DNA of 64,000 nt from NCBI GenBank assembly GCA_022835595.1, contig BQUP01000004.1:1922001-1986000 (forward strand), in the 5' to 3' direction. Both the position numbers and the translations under genes were made by a program. The notes beneath the pieces were generated by a model. The model did no database searches. It saw nothing but the letters and a program-made list of their open reading frames with translations, and had not been told where the DNA came from. Of the stretch, positions 11,338 through 23,762 are shown in pieces; the first letter of the stretch is position 1; each line of letters opens with the position of its first letter. The DNA comes from Cystobasidium ongulense (lineage: Eukaryota; Basidiomycota; Cystobasidiomycetes; Cystobasidiales; Cystobasidiaceae).

Positions 11338-12625
11338 TCATCCTTGGGAAGATCCGACCATGGTAGCCATACTATCATTTGTTCTAGACATCACTACATT
11401 TCTGCCCGACTTCATCACCTTCTCTTCGTCAAGAACGGTATCGAAAGTTACGACCGGGCATGCCATCCATACTGGCATGATGAGCGCTCGAAGCCTGTGA
11501 AAGCATCCCAATTAGACTTCTTAGGAGATAGGCTGGAACGAGATCTGCCTATTGAACATACCCTGCTCCGATACCTATCGTTGCCGCCGAACCCGTCACA
11601 CATAATAGCAAGCGTGATATGAAGGCTCCGAGCATGAAAAGAAGAATAGCAGCCATCCGATCGTCTCGTGGTCTTGAACGACGCCATGGCCAAGGAATAG
11701 TAGACAGCTGTACCCAGGTGCTGGTCAGAACTACTGTAGCACCGAACTGTTGGGGATAAATATTAAATCAGGATGTAGTCAAGTCCTCAAACAAGCTGAG
11801 TGGCTTACACCAGTTCCCAAAGGTTCGGCCGCGGCTCCTTGCAATCCGAAACTAGCGCTGAGCATGGCGATGGTTGCAAAGCCGTACGCGTTGTGCCAGC
11901 TGGGCGCCTCCCGGTTGAGTGTGAAAGCTGGCTCGCTACAGAGATCTGAGCACAATAGCAGGAGGTTCAGTTTGCCACCACCTACTCTTGCATAAATCAG
12001 CAGGAAAAAGCCTACGAGCAGTAATCGCGCTAAGCATAGTCAAGATCACCTGCATCCACGTGGATAGCATAATTCGCCCACGACTTTTCGGACTTCCCGG
12101 AAGTAGCCGACCACCGATTTGGGCAAAGAGCGCGAATGAGGCGACCGAGCAGAGTGCCTGCCAATCGTTGATCCGAAAATCCTCATGCACTATGCGTCTA
12201 TAACAAAAGTTCCATATAAGTGACAATCAAGTGTGGTAGCGTCCGCTTACTTGAAAATTGGCACGACTCACTTGTCAAAGGCTGTCCGACTGAGCGCCAT
12301 GGCGACCTGTACTGAGTTCCCTGTCTGAAAGCCAATCCTGCAGAGTACATTGTTAGCCCTGCCGGTGTTCTCTAAGAGACCATGGAGACGAACCAAATGG
12401 AGCACGCCGAGAAGGAGACACATGCAAGCCCTGTCGTTCAGACGGTCATCAGCCAAATTATTCCGAACGAACAAGGATAGGCTGCTACTGCATACATCCG
12501 CTCAGGAAGCAGTAAAGCATCAATGCACATCGTGCTCCCGTCGAATCCACCTCGCTCTTGAAAAAGCGCTTCACGCGGCTTCTGACTCCATTGATATCTT
12601 TCAACCCTGGCGGCTCTTGGATCAT
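11338..12625 (-). CDS. DUF1275 (YoaK-like) membrane protein, copy 1
   Basis: Seven exons (12496-12625, 12394-12430, 12272-12337, 12016-12197, 11809-11945, 11562-11746, 11338-11494) give 297 residues. The sequence runs CFLSGWLACVSFSACS, then IGFQTGNSVQVAMALSR, several hydrophobic helices, then MLSASFGLQGAAAEPLG. The F/Y-QTGN and xGLQ motifs are hallmarks of DUF1275, a family of roughly six-helix membrane proteins of unknown substrate found in bacteria and fungi. It is a tandem paralogue of the next gene: exons of 37, 66 and 137 nt are identical in length and phase. It has one extra intron near the end. The start is uncertain, because upstream sequence in frame soon meets a stop and the N-terminus is poorly conserved; the ATG giving MIQEPPG was chosen. 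Confidence 0.8.
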
Positions 12626-13369
12626 GCTATCGGGTCGAAGAGGAAGATCGTTGAGTATGGAGGATGGGCATTGGTGTCAGTGTTGTGTGTGTGTGTGTTC
12701 TCGTAGCTGGTTGCATCAGAGGAACACTTACCGTATATAATGATTGTCAATTTAATTGGTAGTTGATCGACAGCCTGCTGTCTAAACTAGCAATATCTTC
12801 CCACGCCCCCACTGCAACATCTATCACTGGGACTATCTCTGCTCCCTCTATCTCTCCAAGATCTTCCCACTTGGTTGTTCAATAAGCGAAAGTCTTGGCT
12901 TCAATCACCGTCACCGATACATCTCCTACGGCTCGCAACGAATTCTTCTTTTCCGCACAGCTCTGCGCTGATCTATACAGCCTTCGAGTGAATTCATGGA
13001 CATCAGCATCAGTAGCTTACTTGCCTTCCAGCCAGCTCATTTCGCTATATCATGACGGAAATGACGACTTAAGAAATTGATTGGTCGAGATTGAAATGGG
13101 AGATATGGGCAACACGTGCAGTGGGCTCTGGATGGCAGTCATCGAAGAGCTGGGATGCGAAGTCGGACATCAAAGCATCGTCGTTGCAAATAGCCAAAGC
13201 CGCCTAACTTTGTTCCTTTTGCGGTGCAGCTATTGTCCGAAAAATTGCGATCTACGCAAAACAACGAAGATGGAGAGGCTTGTCTATGAATTGCTAAATA
13301 TAACAACGGAATGTGTCTTGTACAAAATGCCAGGTATACTGATGTGTTTTACAAATACTTCTAATCGTA
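12626..13369. other. Intergenic between the two DUF1275 genes
   Basis: Promoter of copy 1 and the 3' region of copy 2. It includes a short GT-dinucleotide run near 12688-12702. An upstream non-coding or short coding exon of copy 1 ending at a GTAAG donor near 12732 is possible but unsupported. Confidence 0.45.
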
Positions 13370-14896
13370 TTATGCTACAGAAGTCGTTCTTTCTCTTCGC
13401 ATATTTCTATTCATGATCTTCTCGACCAGCGTACCCTGGGTCGAAGTTCTTGTGATGGTCAACTTCCTGCTGATAGTAGTAAGTAATAATCGATTCTCTT
13501 GAGCTGAAGATTTACATAGCATCCATGCTGGTATCAATAAAAATCTTATCCCCGCTGCTATACATAATGTACCATAATGTTCTATTCCTACTAAGCAGAA
13601 ATGGGCTATTGCTCCGCCGAATCCAAAGAGGAATACTGATAAGACACGATCATCACGCGCTGGTGACCAGCTCTTCCATGACCACTTGATAGTGGCTAGT
13701 TGGCAGTACACTGATGTGAGAACGACTGTTGCAGTAAACTGTATCACTCGTTCAAAGTCAGCGCGTTCTATCTATCCGCGAGGGACGAAGCGAAGGGATG
13801 CATAACGACTCACTCCTGATCCGAGGCTCTCGCCTACGACTCCTTGAAGACCCATTGAAGCGCTCAATAGAGCTATCATCAGAAAACCAGCCGTATTGTG
13901 GAAAGAAGGGTTTTCACGACTGAGATTGAAGGTAGGTCCATCGGTGTAGACTAAGAACACAAAAACAGATGTCAGCACTGTTATTCGGGCTAGATGTCGA
14001 AAAATGAAGATTGTATGACTTACAAGCAGCAACGGCAGCTCCGATAGTAAGAAGCATCTGTACGAAAACCGAAATCATGATCCAAATTCTGCTCGTTCGA
14101 GACAGGTGATAATGTAGGCGACCTCCAACTTGACATGCTATCACGAATGAAAGAAGTGAACATAATGCTTGCCAGTCATTCCATCGAAAATGATGAAGAT
14201 TCATATTGCTATGTGGTTGAAGGTAGAGAGTAGGGTAAGGATCGAAAGTGAGTGAAGGTTAGAGTCAGGAGAGCTCTGGCTTAAGATTTGGGCTGAGGTA
14301 CCACTCACGGATCAAATATTGTTCGACTGATAGCCATGGCTGTCTGCACTGTATTCCCTGTCTGATAGCCAACCCTGTAAATATCGAAAGATCAACACGA
14401 AAGTCAGCTTATCTGCAGCGTTTGGCAAGTTCAGATTCCAAGCCGAGATACGTACCAAACGGATGTAGCAGAGAAAGTGACGCTTCCAATGACTGAGAGA
14501 GCGGAGAGCAATAGTCAAATTAGTACGAGCTAGTATTGTCAAGTAGTCCAGTAAAGTATATGAGGTCCACTCACAGCCACTCAGGAAGCAGTTGATAGCT
14601 AGAGGTATTCTCGTAGTCTCCTTATCCAGCTCCGCCATCATGTATCTTGCAAATCGACCTCTCCGTTTTCCAGCTGTATCGATTGTCTCTTCTACTTTGA
14701 GCTCCCTTCGAAGGCTTTCTGAGGCATCGTTGACAATGTTGCTGCAGGGTGAGGCTGCTAGTGAAGCATCTGGAGGAGTGGGAACTGGTACAATCGAACC
14801 ATCCTGTCCATGTGCATAATCTTTCGGGCTGACCGATGGAGGCGATGGTGGTGGATCGAGATAGATGGGAGCGCTCGCGATGGGAGGGGGAGGCAT
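13370..14896 (-). CDS. DUF1275 (YoaK-like) membrane protein, copy 2
   Basis: Six exons (14575-14896, 14456-14492, 14309-14374, 14024-14208, 13814-13950, 13370-13738) give 371 residues. Residues 1-70 are Pro/Ser-rich and cytosolic-looking (start MPPPPIASAP). The membrane domain begins at CFLSGFIGSVTFSATSVW, continues VGYQTGNTVQTAMAISR, then LCSLLSFVIACQVGGRL, FVQMLLTIGAAVAA, LSASMGLQGVVGESLG and a last hydrophobic stretch. The QTGNTVQ and MGLQ motifs place it in DUF1275. Copy 1 and copy 2 share intron positions, but copy 2 lacks the last intron and has a long basic tail (MNRNMRRER). Transport of a small solute is a guess from the topology only; no substrate can be read from sequence. Confidence 0.86.
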
Positions 14897-16152
14897 GTTG
14901 TGAAAGGAGTCGAGAATAGGGAGAAGTAAGAGCGTCGTAATCTGCTTTGCTTGTACGACTTGAGGGTTCAGTCGGTATAATCGAGTTCGGATTTGGTAGG
15001 CTGTGTGTGGAGTATTTTCGTTCAACTGGCGGTGGAACAATGCTCTGAAAGAGAGAACAAACGAGACTACTGAATTTGATGAAAAGCTTGTTATATGCCC
15101 AACGTGTTTATGGTAAATAAGAATGGACAAGAGGAAGTTCGAGTTCCGCCCGACCAGGAATGTCTTCGCTGTCTGGACAAGCACAACACGGAGGATGGAA
15201 GGAGATGTGAAAGGGTGAACAAGGCAGTGAGGGTAGGAGAGAGTAAGAGAATAACAGTAGTGAAGGCATCAGACAAGCGTGCAGATGATAATGCCGTATC
15301 TTGTTCAGCGCATTAGGTCACCCGCCTATTTAGCGAGCAGCGCATCCATCGCCAAGAGAAGCTACTTGCGCAGACAGGATGACTCGCATTCTATTATTAC
15401 TCTCATCGTGCACCCCCGCCCCATCCTGTGTGTGTGCTGACTGCCGTGCTTCACCTTCTCGCACCATTCTGAATGCTTGCACTGATAAGCAGCATAGCGC
15501 CCGCTTGGCAGCAGCAGCAGGCTGGGGGAGCTGATTACAGCGACTAGTGTGCCAAACTCTCGCATAGAACGTGCATGCGCGTCTCGTCGCGGTGTGTCAT
15601 TCATTCGATTCGGTCTGCCCGTCTTACTAGTCGCGCTCGTCATCAAGCAGAGAAGCAATCTCCGAGGTATCCGCGCTTGAGCTGAGCAAGCTGTACTAGC
15701 GTGGCGAAAAGACACAGCCCGTGCAGAGGTCTAACTTGGCTTTTAGCAGGACAGAAGCAAGCAAGGCAGAACATGTAATCAGACTAGCTATACAAAGAGT
15801 GTGTCATTCTCGTTGCATATTCACCTAGGCTCTTCTGTGGCGGACATTTATTCAGAAAGGCTTATCGCAAGCTAAGCTAGCTAGGTGCTCTCCGATAGCG
15901 AATTTGGCAGCGAATGCAACCATCTACTAGTAGTAGCAGGTGGTAGATAGATATGTTCACCATATAGGTGGTAAATCATAGCAAGTGTAAATGATTTGGG
16001 TTTTTGGTTTTGCTGTATCCGGAAAAGCCCTAGGCTGCGATGGCAGTGTAAAAAATTTGTTTTGCATCAGTCCGTAAAATGTAAAAAGATAGAAAGAGTC
16101 AAGGAGAATCGCGTCTTCCTTTTACAACTTCTGCCTCTATCGGTATCGAGGT
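14897..16152. other. Gene-free interval
   Basis: About 1.25 kb between the start of DUF1275 copy 2 and the 3' end of the next minus-strand gene. Several open frames exist on both strands but none shows motifs, splice continuity or bias. I see nothing beyond likely promoter and untranslated sequence. Confidence 0.5.
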
Positions 16153-16246
16153 TTATCCAGTCCAGGAGCGAGTTGTCTGTCCAGGGGAGCAGCAGACTTT
16201 TGCACCAAAATGTGAAACGAAAATGGGAAATATAATTGTCAGCTTG

Positions 16247-18465
16247 CTAGGCACGCGGGTGACAGTGAGCTTTTAAGAATTTACTCACAAAAACAGGTGA
16301 TCTTCTCTGAGAAGAAACAGCATATCCAGGAGACGGTACTTTCTTAAGTGCGTACTCAGGATCCCATCCATTGACAACTGGGCGAGGCGGAGTATTATTA
16401 TCGTCGTCCCATCCTATTCCAACGGTGCTCGAAGTAGGCATGACCCTGGGAATTGTATTGAGTTGCGTTTGCCCGCAATTGCGGTCAGGTCCCCAGCCGA
16501 ATAGCAAATCAGAGGGGATCTTGCCATTTGATGGTAGCTGAGCAGGATTATCCAAGCTTTCAGAGATCCGAGTATAATGCTCATTGGTGGTAGCTTGGTA
16601 AGGCAAGTTTTCGGAGTTTGAAGACAATTGCAAGGTAGGTGGGGTGTGATTGAGCGGTTTCCAAGCAGCGGTGGTATCCGAGTTTGTAAACGTGTGATCA
16701 GAACGACCATGGTTGATAGCGTTGGGAGTCGACTTAACAGTCTCCGAAGACACCTTGGTAACGACCGGATGTCCATTGACTACCTTTGGAGAAGTGGGAG
16801 TAGATCTGGTCCTCCACAATGCAGCTGCGGCTGCGAATTGTTCATTCTCAGCTGATGGATCGACTTTCTTCAATTCAAAGTCCGTGGTGATCTTCAATTG
16901 CGGAAGTATATCATTTCTAGGTACTTCTTGTACTATCGGCTGTGTCTCGTAACCAATTTGATCAAGACGAAGGTCCTTCTCGCCATTGATGACGGTAAAT
17001 TCAGGAGAAGCGAGTGATGCTGAAGGTGGTGGAGGTGTCAAAGCCGGTGAGAGAGTCGGTCCAGAAGGAGATATAGTAGCGGGTACAGGAGCTTGTAGTA
17101 GTAGCAATTGTCGTAGGGTTTCAAGATTTAGAGTTGATCCACACTTATCGCATACCACTGATGGGATATCGTCAGATTGAATTGCTTTTTCTGGCAGAGT
17201 GGCTTTGATCGGTGACGGAGGTTTAGGTCGAGTAGGCTGAAAGTCTCTCCATCCTCTTTGTGGGTCCGCGAGGTTTTCGACTGTCTGGCCCCAGGCGGTT
17301 CCTTTGATATGTTTTGTTGCGCCATCTTGGATGCCGTTGGATCGATGTGTCTGCTGGACTGTACCTTCACGATGAGATGGTTCGTCGGGTCTCTCTCTCT
17401 GATGAGGTGGAACATACTTCTGCTCGACGACATGCTCTTTCATTTCTTGCTCCTTCTCAACTTCGTCATCGCTGAGAGGTATTTCCTGCCTTCTGACCTC
17501 TTGAAATACCGGCTGTCTGAACTGCCTTTTAGAAGTAGGCATTCGCGGCGCAGTAGGGTAAACTCCTTCTACGTGATTATTACTAAACGGTAAAAGAGGT
17601 TTATAAGATGACCAAGTGGTATCATTCGGAGTATCAAAACTGATCAAATCGGAAATCTGATCCGAACGCGTATATTCATGTTTGTTATCTTGTTTCTTCT
17701 GGGTGGGTGAAAGACCAGTCGCAAATGAATTTCCAGTCAAGGTAGTGTGTTGCTCTACTTTTGCTGTTATGCGAGAAAGATATTCGAAATCTTCAAGTGT
17801 AAATTTTGATATTTGAGTTGTTCTTGGATCTGATGAGGAAATAGATGAGTATGTAGCAGTTGAGCTTGTTGAAGGAGCGAGCCAGTCTCTAGCGACAGTC
17901 TGGAAAGAACCTCTAGTTCCTTCGGAGACTTCGTCAATACCGGGATAGCGGAAAACTTCTTCTTCGTCGAGCTGTAGTCAGGGGGTGAATGGTAGATGTG
18001 CGAAGAACGAAAATAGATTGCTTCAGCCAAGAAGTCAAAGAAAAAGGCACAGTTATACGCTATTGAGGTGTGAAAGGCCTTCGCCAACCTCATCACTCCC
18101 TCATAGGTAGTCTGCCTCTGAACGCAGACAAGTAAGACAAGGTTGCTGACGCGAGGAGAGTATATGCTGAAGGGGATGGCGAAAGGAGGAATGAGTGAGA
18201 AGTAGGGGCCGCGTTACTCGTACCTCGTCGTTCGTTTGGGTCTAGCAAAGCAGCAGAGCAGGACAACGAAAGCTATCGTCAACATACAGCTTAGAAAGAT
18301 GAAGAGACAAGCAGTACTAACCTGATATGATGCCTGAGTAGGAGCAGTCGATCCATGTTCGGTTTCACTTGCATCTACGAATTCGTCGCCCTTGTCGGAC
18401 TCGTCACTGTCGCTGTCTGAGAAGCGTTCGCCAGAGTAAGTGTAGGGCTGTCTGGTCCTCGCCAT
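16247..18465 (-). CDS. Low-complexity protein of unknown function
   Basis: Exon 1 (18322-18465) encodes MARTRQPYTYSGERFSDSDS and an acidic Ser/Asp stretch. A 350-nt intron, long for this locus, ends at CCCTGACTACAG. Exon 2 (16247-17971) reads LDEEEVFRYPGIDE onward, giving 622 residues in all. I do not recognise a family. Visible pieces are KYVPPHQRER, similar to the YVPPHLR motif of Ded1/DDX3 N-termini, a CDKCGSTLN pair that could be half a zinc site, and long Pro/Ser/Thr-rich disorder. An alternative 3' end is attractive: a GTGAGT donor after SPVF (16288) spliced to 16176 gives a final exon 16153-16176 coding TTRSWTG and a stop. An RNA-associated role is only a weak hint from the YVPPH motif. 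Confidence 0.7.
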
Positions 18466-19109
18466 ATCGGCGAGAGCTGGCGTGGAGTGAGTTGAACAGA
18501 GAGAAGAGATGCAATTATAGGTTGTTGTCGGACGGGCTTGTCGAGCGTGCTGGGAGCTTGGAATGAGTGGAGAGAGCTGTAGAAATCAGAATTGTGACCA
18601 CCGAGAAGAGCGGATGGTGGAAGTGAGAAGACGACAGGATCGTGTGCATGCCAGCCAGAGAACAGCTCGTACTCGTCCATTCCATCGGCAGAGTCGAGGT
18701 GTGTGGTCGACGCCTTCTCACCGCTTCAACGCCAGCAGGTCCAAAGTCACCGGCCATAGCGGGCACGAGTACGAGTCATGCTGGCTCCGCGTCGCCATAG
18801 AATAGTGTAGTATAGACCCTCGTCATCCCATAGCATCTGGTAGGCCGTTCTCGAGTCGTCAACGCTCTTCACCGCTCTCCTTCTCGGGCGTGGCTCTTTC
18901 CAGACTGGCTTCCACAGAGCCAGCTCGTCCGTCCTGTACCGAAGATGCATTGCAGTGTGCAGTCCCTACAAGCGTCCTCTTGCTAACCTGTAGCGGTCGT
19001 ATCTCTGCCCTGCAAATGCTTTCCGACGTATACTACCGCGGTCTGGAAGAGAGAGAGAGACTTTGCTTTCGACCATCCACAGAAGAAGCAAGCGAAAGAG
19101 GCAAGAATC
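18466..19109. other. Divergent promoter region
   Basis: About 640 bp between divergent starts of the low-complexity gene and the MDR oxidoreductase. A GA-rich run (GGAAGAGAGAGAGAG near 19045) precedes the oxidoreductase start. No gene seen. Confidence 0.5.
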
Positions 19110-20668
19110 ATGGCGAACATTCCAAAGACGATGAAGGCCGCCGTGCTAGGCAAGGCAGAAGGTGTGCATCCTCACTACGTTGCATGTTCACTTCTCCGAG
19201 CTCGCTTACTGACATTCATCGCGTCTTGTTCTCCGCCGGCTACTTCGGGGCTCCTCACCTGCTCTACTTTACATCTGACATGCAATCTGGCAACTTCAAG
19301 GCAAACCAGGCCAAGTCTGGCACCCAGTCACTGTGGAAGAAGTAGACGTACCGCAGCTCAAGGATGGAGAGGTGCTTGTCAAATTGCATGCCGCCGCGCT
19401 GAACCATCGAGAAGTATTCATTCGCCAGTGTACGTCCTTCTTCCCGAATGCCCGGTCACTGAACATCAAAGCTGAGCTTCTTCATACAGCTCTATACCCT
19501 GGCATACAGCACGGTACATCCATATCCATAGACGATTGATAGGCCATCGCTAATGCTTTTTCTTGCATCCCCGCAGGCTCGGTACTTGGAGCAGACGGAG
19601 CAGGTATCCTGGTTTCTCCATCTTCTCATCCACTATACAACAAACCCGTCCTTCTAAGTCCAGAAGTCGGCTGGGTTTCCTCGACGTACGGACCAGATCA
19701 GAAGGAAGAATATGGTATCTTAGGAGGAACACGTCAGACTGGTGGCAGAGGCACATTTGCAGAATATATTGCTGTTAAAGAGCAGGATATAGTTGAATGC
19801 CCTGCCCATTTACTCGAAGAGAAGAATGGATGGGAATTAGCGGCTGCTCTACCTTTGGCTGCTCTTACGGCTTATAGGTAAGTAATGACGAGCTCTGCTT
19901 GGATCGGGCTTTGAGCTGACTATATCTCCACTTGGCAGAGCTTGCTTCACAAAAGCTGAGGTGGAGAAAGGTCAAAACGTCCTAATTACCGGTATAGGCG
20001 GAGGGTGAGTCGAAAGTGACTTTCTTCAGCTCCTGCCTTCTCTGATAATTTTCATGGCACAGTGTCGCCATCCAAGCTCTCCAGTTTTGTGTAGCAAAGG
20101 GAGCCAATGTCTACGTCACATCCAGCAAGCAAGACAAGATAGACCGAGCGAAAGAGCTTGGTGCGAGAGGCGGTGTGAATTATAAGGAAGAAGATTGGGC
20201 CAAGAAGCTGGCTGCTTTGTTGCCTAAGGACAGACCCGTCCTAGACGCTGTCATCGATTCTGCCGGTGGTAACGTCACAACTCAGCTACTCAAGGTGCTC
20301 AAGCACGGTGCTAGAGTAGCTGTCTACGGACAGTAAGTGTTCAGGCCGCCTTCTTCTCCCGCCTACTTCACTATCTCAAGCTAAAATGGCTTTGTTGCCT
20401 CACCAGAACAACCGGCAAACCTCACACTCTGGGTATGGGTGAAATTCTGAAGAATATCGAATTGCGGGGATCTACAATGGGTTCATTCGAGGAATTCAAG
20501 GAGGCAGTCAAGTTCACAGCACAGCACAAACTTTTGCCTGTCGTTCATCAGACATATCATTCACTTGATAAAGCAGATGAAGCTATTACTGCTTTGAAAG
20601 AAGGAACACAATTTGGTAAGGTCGTAGTAGCAATCGCTGGCAATAATCAGAGCACGAGCCGACTCTAG
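19110..20668 (+). CDS. MDR-family NAD(P)H oxidoreductase (quinone reductase-like)
   Basis: Seven exons (19110-19161, 19310-19429, 19490-19513, 19577-19877, 19939-20004, 20063-20332, 20407-20668) give 364 residues. The GroES-like part reads MKAAVLGKAEG, then AALNHREVFIRQ, LYPGI and LGADGAG. The Rossmann part has the dinucleotide loop NVLITGIGGGVA, then VYVTSSKQDKI and AVIDSAGG. These are typical of medium-chain dehydrogenases of the YogA/quinone oxidoreductase branch. The lobe that holds structural zinc in classical ADHs lacks its four cysteines, so a zinc-free enzyme is inferred. Its substrate cannot be read from sequence. Exon 3 is only 24 nt. It is convergent with the UNC93-like gene, 193 bp away. 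Confidence 0.9.
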
Positions 20669-20861
20669 AATGTAAATCAGATAACTCAATTCCTACTACT
20701 GTAGCGTAGCTTCTTGATCACTTCTTTAGACATTCTCCCTACAAAACTTTCGCAAAGCATTTCATATACTGCGTCTTGGTACCTTTGCGAGACTATAACA
20801 ACAAAAGGAACTCTCAAAGGTTGTATGCATACGTTAGTCATATCCGAATCTGAGTGTACAC

Positions 20862-22862
20862 TCATGCCTTAGCGACCACATCGCCACTGTCATCGACAAC
20901 TACGGATGATTGAAGTTTCAGTTCGGTGGTGACTTGCGATAATTTGGTGGAGCTCTGTGACGTACCTTCTTCGACAGTATGCTCGTGTATGCGCAATATC
21001 AAGACAGGAACCATAATGACCAAGCTACCTGCAAGTAAGCCCCATGTCGAAGCGAGTTCCGTCTGCCAAATGGAGGAATAAGTACCCTCCTGGAGTTCAA
21101 TTCTTTGAGCAATAAAATCTTACCATGAACGGAGTCTTCTGAGCATCAATACGGAAAGTGATTGCCGATCCGGCGGATTGCAGTCCTTTGTAGAAACCGG
21201 TGAGGTAGGCTAGTCTTCTCGGCTCGTTACTCATAGCACCCATCAGCCAGTCTGTTCACGAAGTTAGGGTAAATTAGATTTGATGGGATCAGATAGAAAA
21301 ACCAGATACGTACAAGCATATGTCTGCCAAGCAGCATCAAGAACGCCGTTGAAGATGTAGAGAATAGCCAAGCCAGCATATTTACTAGTATTGACACCCA
21401 AAGCCTCGAAAGATGGATCTTTCAGGCTTTCTCGTGTATAGGTACGCTGGAAAGCATAGTTGCCTCCGAACACAGCAAACTTGAGGGTGGAAGAAGGTAC
21501 ATTTGTCAGCTAGGCACGCCCCTTCGTTTTGGTAGTGTATACGCACCACTAGAACAGCCAACCATATAAGACCGCCCCAAGCTCTCAAGCGACGCTGAAT
21601 TTTCCAATCGAGGAAAAAGCCAGTAATGATACTTCCGAAAATCTGACTGGTCCAGTACAAGAAGTTGTTGAGAGACTAAAGAGGTGGATTTGTCAGTCTC
21701 TGACCAGGCGCTTGAAAAGATGGTGTAATTATGCTCACACGGCCACGAATACCAAAGTAACCTGATCCGTTGATAGCATTGAACTGATAGGCATAGAACC
21801 AATTTGAACTTAGGAAGAAAGGGAATAGTAGGAGTACGATCCTGTCTGTCTTCAGGGCGAATAAGAGGCCTTTGAATTCAGAGACCCAAGTTGGCTGCCT
21901 TTCCACTAAGACCGGCCTTCCGTTGGGAAGAATGACTCCCTTTGGGTTTGCGAGGAACACGGAGATTCCCAGACCGACAAGAGTAAGGACCAAGAAAACT
22001 ATGTAGGTCGTTCCGCTGGCTGCTGGGGCTTCGGGTTTGTCCCAGTTGGTTGCCATTGGGATGATAGCTCCGATGACAGCACCCTGCAGGCGAGAAAAAG
22101 AAGGTTGCGTGTGAGGTCAGTATTCGTATGCAACTCGTTCGTAAGAAGTGCGCGCTCACCAGATTGAAAATAGACCAGAAAAGGGCGACGTATCTACCCT
22201 TGGTCCTTTCGGTCGCGTACGCAAGCATGATAGCACCTTGAGCAGTCCATAGTAATCCAGCGCAGACACCAAGAATAGCACCGGCCGCGATGACAAAGTT
22301 TTCTCTTGCTTGTGTCTGCGAAATGACTGTACTGTATAAAGCGCCGATGTAGAGTGAATAGCCGCTAGCGCCAATAATCAAAGTGGGCTTCAAACCAATC
22401 TTGTTGGCAACTGTACCCCCGAAGAAAGCGAAGACTGAAAAGGTAGAGTAGAGGGCGACGTTTCCGCTGCGGCGTGATATAGTAATTTAGCAACAGTACT
22501 CGATCTTAGAACATAATGAAGAGATCTCACTTGTCTGCAGTAGTGGCGTCTTGCTTTCCTCCACCTCCTAGACCGTTCAGTGCATTGAACATGCCTGTCG
22601 GATGAGCCATCATCTAGTCAGACCACTCTCACTACGTGATACTCAATATTATCGAATACTTACCAGGGCACATGAAGCATACGAAGGAAACAAGAACAAT
22701 CTGGGAGATGGGCCTTCTCCACCACGGCTGATCATAGAATGCAGGGGCATATTCGTCCTTGGAAAGTGTCTCTGCTGTAATAACTTTGTGGGACGCTGGC
22801 ATATCATTAGAAATACCTTCACTTGCGAGCTTGCCATCCTCCATCTTTGTGGGCGAAGCCAT
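20862..22862 (-). CDS. UNC93-like major facilitator
   Basis: Eight exons (22664-22862, 22531-22594, 22160-22466, 21739-22083, 21547-21675, 21314-21479, 21124-21251, 20862-21062) give 512 residues. The protein has about eleven hydrophobic segments. Key stretches are ISQIVLVSFVCFMCPGMFNA, LNGLGGGGKQDAT, GGTVANKIGLKP, GAGLLW-like CAGLLWTAQGA and YATERTKGRYVALFWSIFNLG. The GMFNALNGLGGGG signature is characteristic of fungal UNC93/DUF895 members of the major facilitator superfamily. The substrate is unknown; family members regulate ion channels or traffic other membrane proteins in animals. The C-terminal tail is acidic and cytosolic. The ATG giving MASPTKMEDG was used. Confidence 0.88.
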
Positions 22863-23762
22863 CGTGTTGCGCTGACCCTTCGGAAATGGGAGAGGCTGTA
22901 TTGACAATGATTAAGAGGAAGTGAGGTAAGTCTCAGAGGGAGCTGTATGATTCGAAAGACAAAGAGAGTTGTCAAGAACTGCGGAGAGCACGCTGAATTG
23001 CCGCTTGGACAAAGCGCCAGAAGTCAACTCAAGTCAGGTCACGCGATGATAAGCCGATGGATCTGTATTTTTAGCGCGCGACTCTAATCTCGCGTCGGCG
23101 GGACCGATTGATTGCCGGCTGAGCATGTGCTGCTTATAGCCCGGCCGAACCGATAGAGAGGCACACCCAGAATCAAGGCAGAGATAGAGTGTTCCAGCGG
23201 CGATACTCGGTTCGGAAGGCCACTTGTCCAGGGAGATGTCTCGGATGAAGGCTATCGACCACTGCCGCAATCAGCAATCGTTTGATTGGCGTACAAGCTG
23301 CACGTTTCGTTTACCGTTGTGGTCAAGCTCGTGATCGAAATTTGCAGGCAAGCTGGTGCTGTTCGACACGGTGTGCCGCTTGCTGCTTTGATCCAACTCA
23401 TCAGGTCGCACACTGCAATACCAACTCATTGGACCATGACTTATGAAGCTCTTACTACGGTGCTGTGCCGAAGGTGCAACACAGTCCAGACGACTCCAGT
23501 AGCGTAACGAAGCGTTTCGGCCGACGTACATGCACGTGCAGATGGATGCCGCCAATAACGATCCTATTTATATACCCTTTCCTCTTCGAACGAAGCTGGC
23601 TGTTAAGTGTTCGGGCCGAAGTTACTGTTCCCTAGCTAGCTTCACCTTCATGAGATCATGCCTTCCCGCTGGATGCTCGAGTTCGTCCATAAAAGAGCTG
23701 GAGATACTCACGCTTCTTGACTCCTGATAGTCTCGTCACTCTTTGGACCATCAAGAGCAATC
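22863..23762. other. Divergent promoter region (UNC93-like / alpha-galactosidase)
   Basis: About 900 bp between divergent start codons. A TATA-like stretch lies near 23567. No coding sequence is supported. Confidence 0.55.
23566..23576 (+). promoter_or_regulatory. TATA-like element upstream of alpha-galactosidase
   Basis: CTATTTATATA about 190 bp before the start codon of the GH27 gene and followed by CT-rich sequence. Most genes in this window lack such a box, which fits an inducible secreted enzyme. Function is inferred. Confidence 0.4.

Noticed and set aside
15362-15715. Minus-strand frame of about 117 codons
   Set aside because: Composition resembles background and no motif is present.
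22602-22904. Plus-strand frame over the UNC93-like first exon
   Set aside because: Antisense shadow of a well-supported exon.
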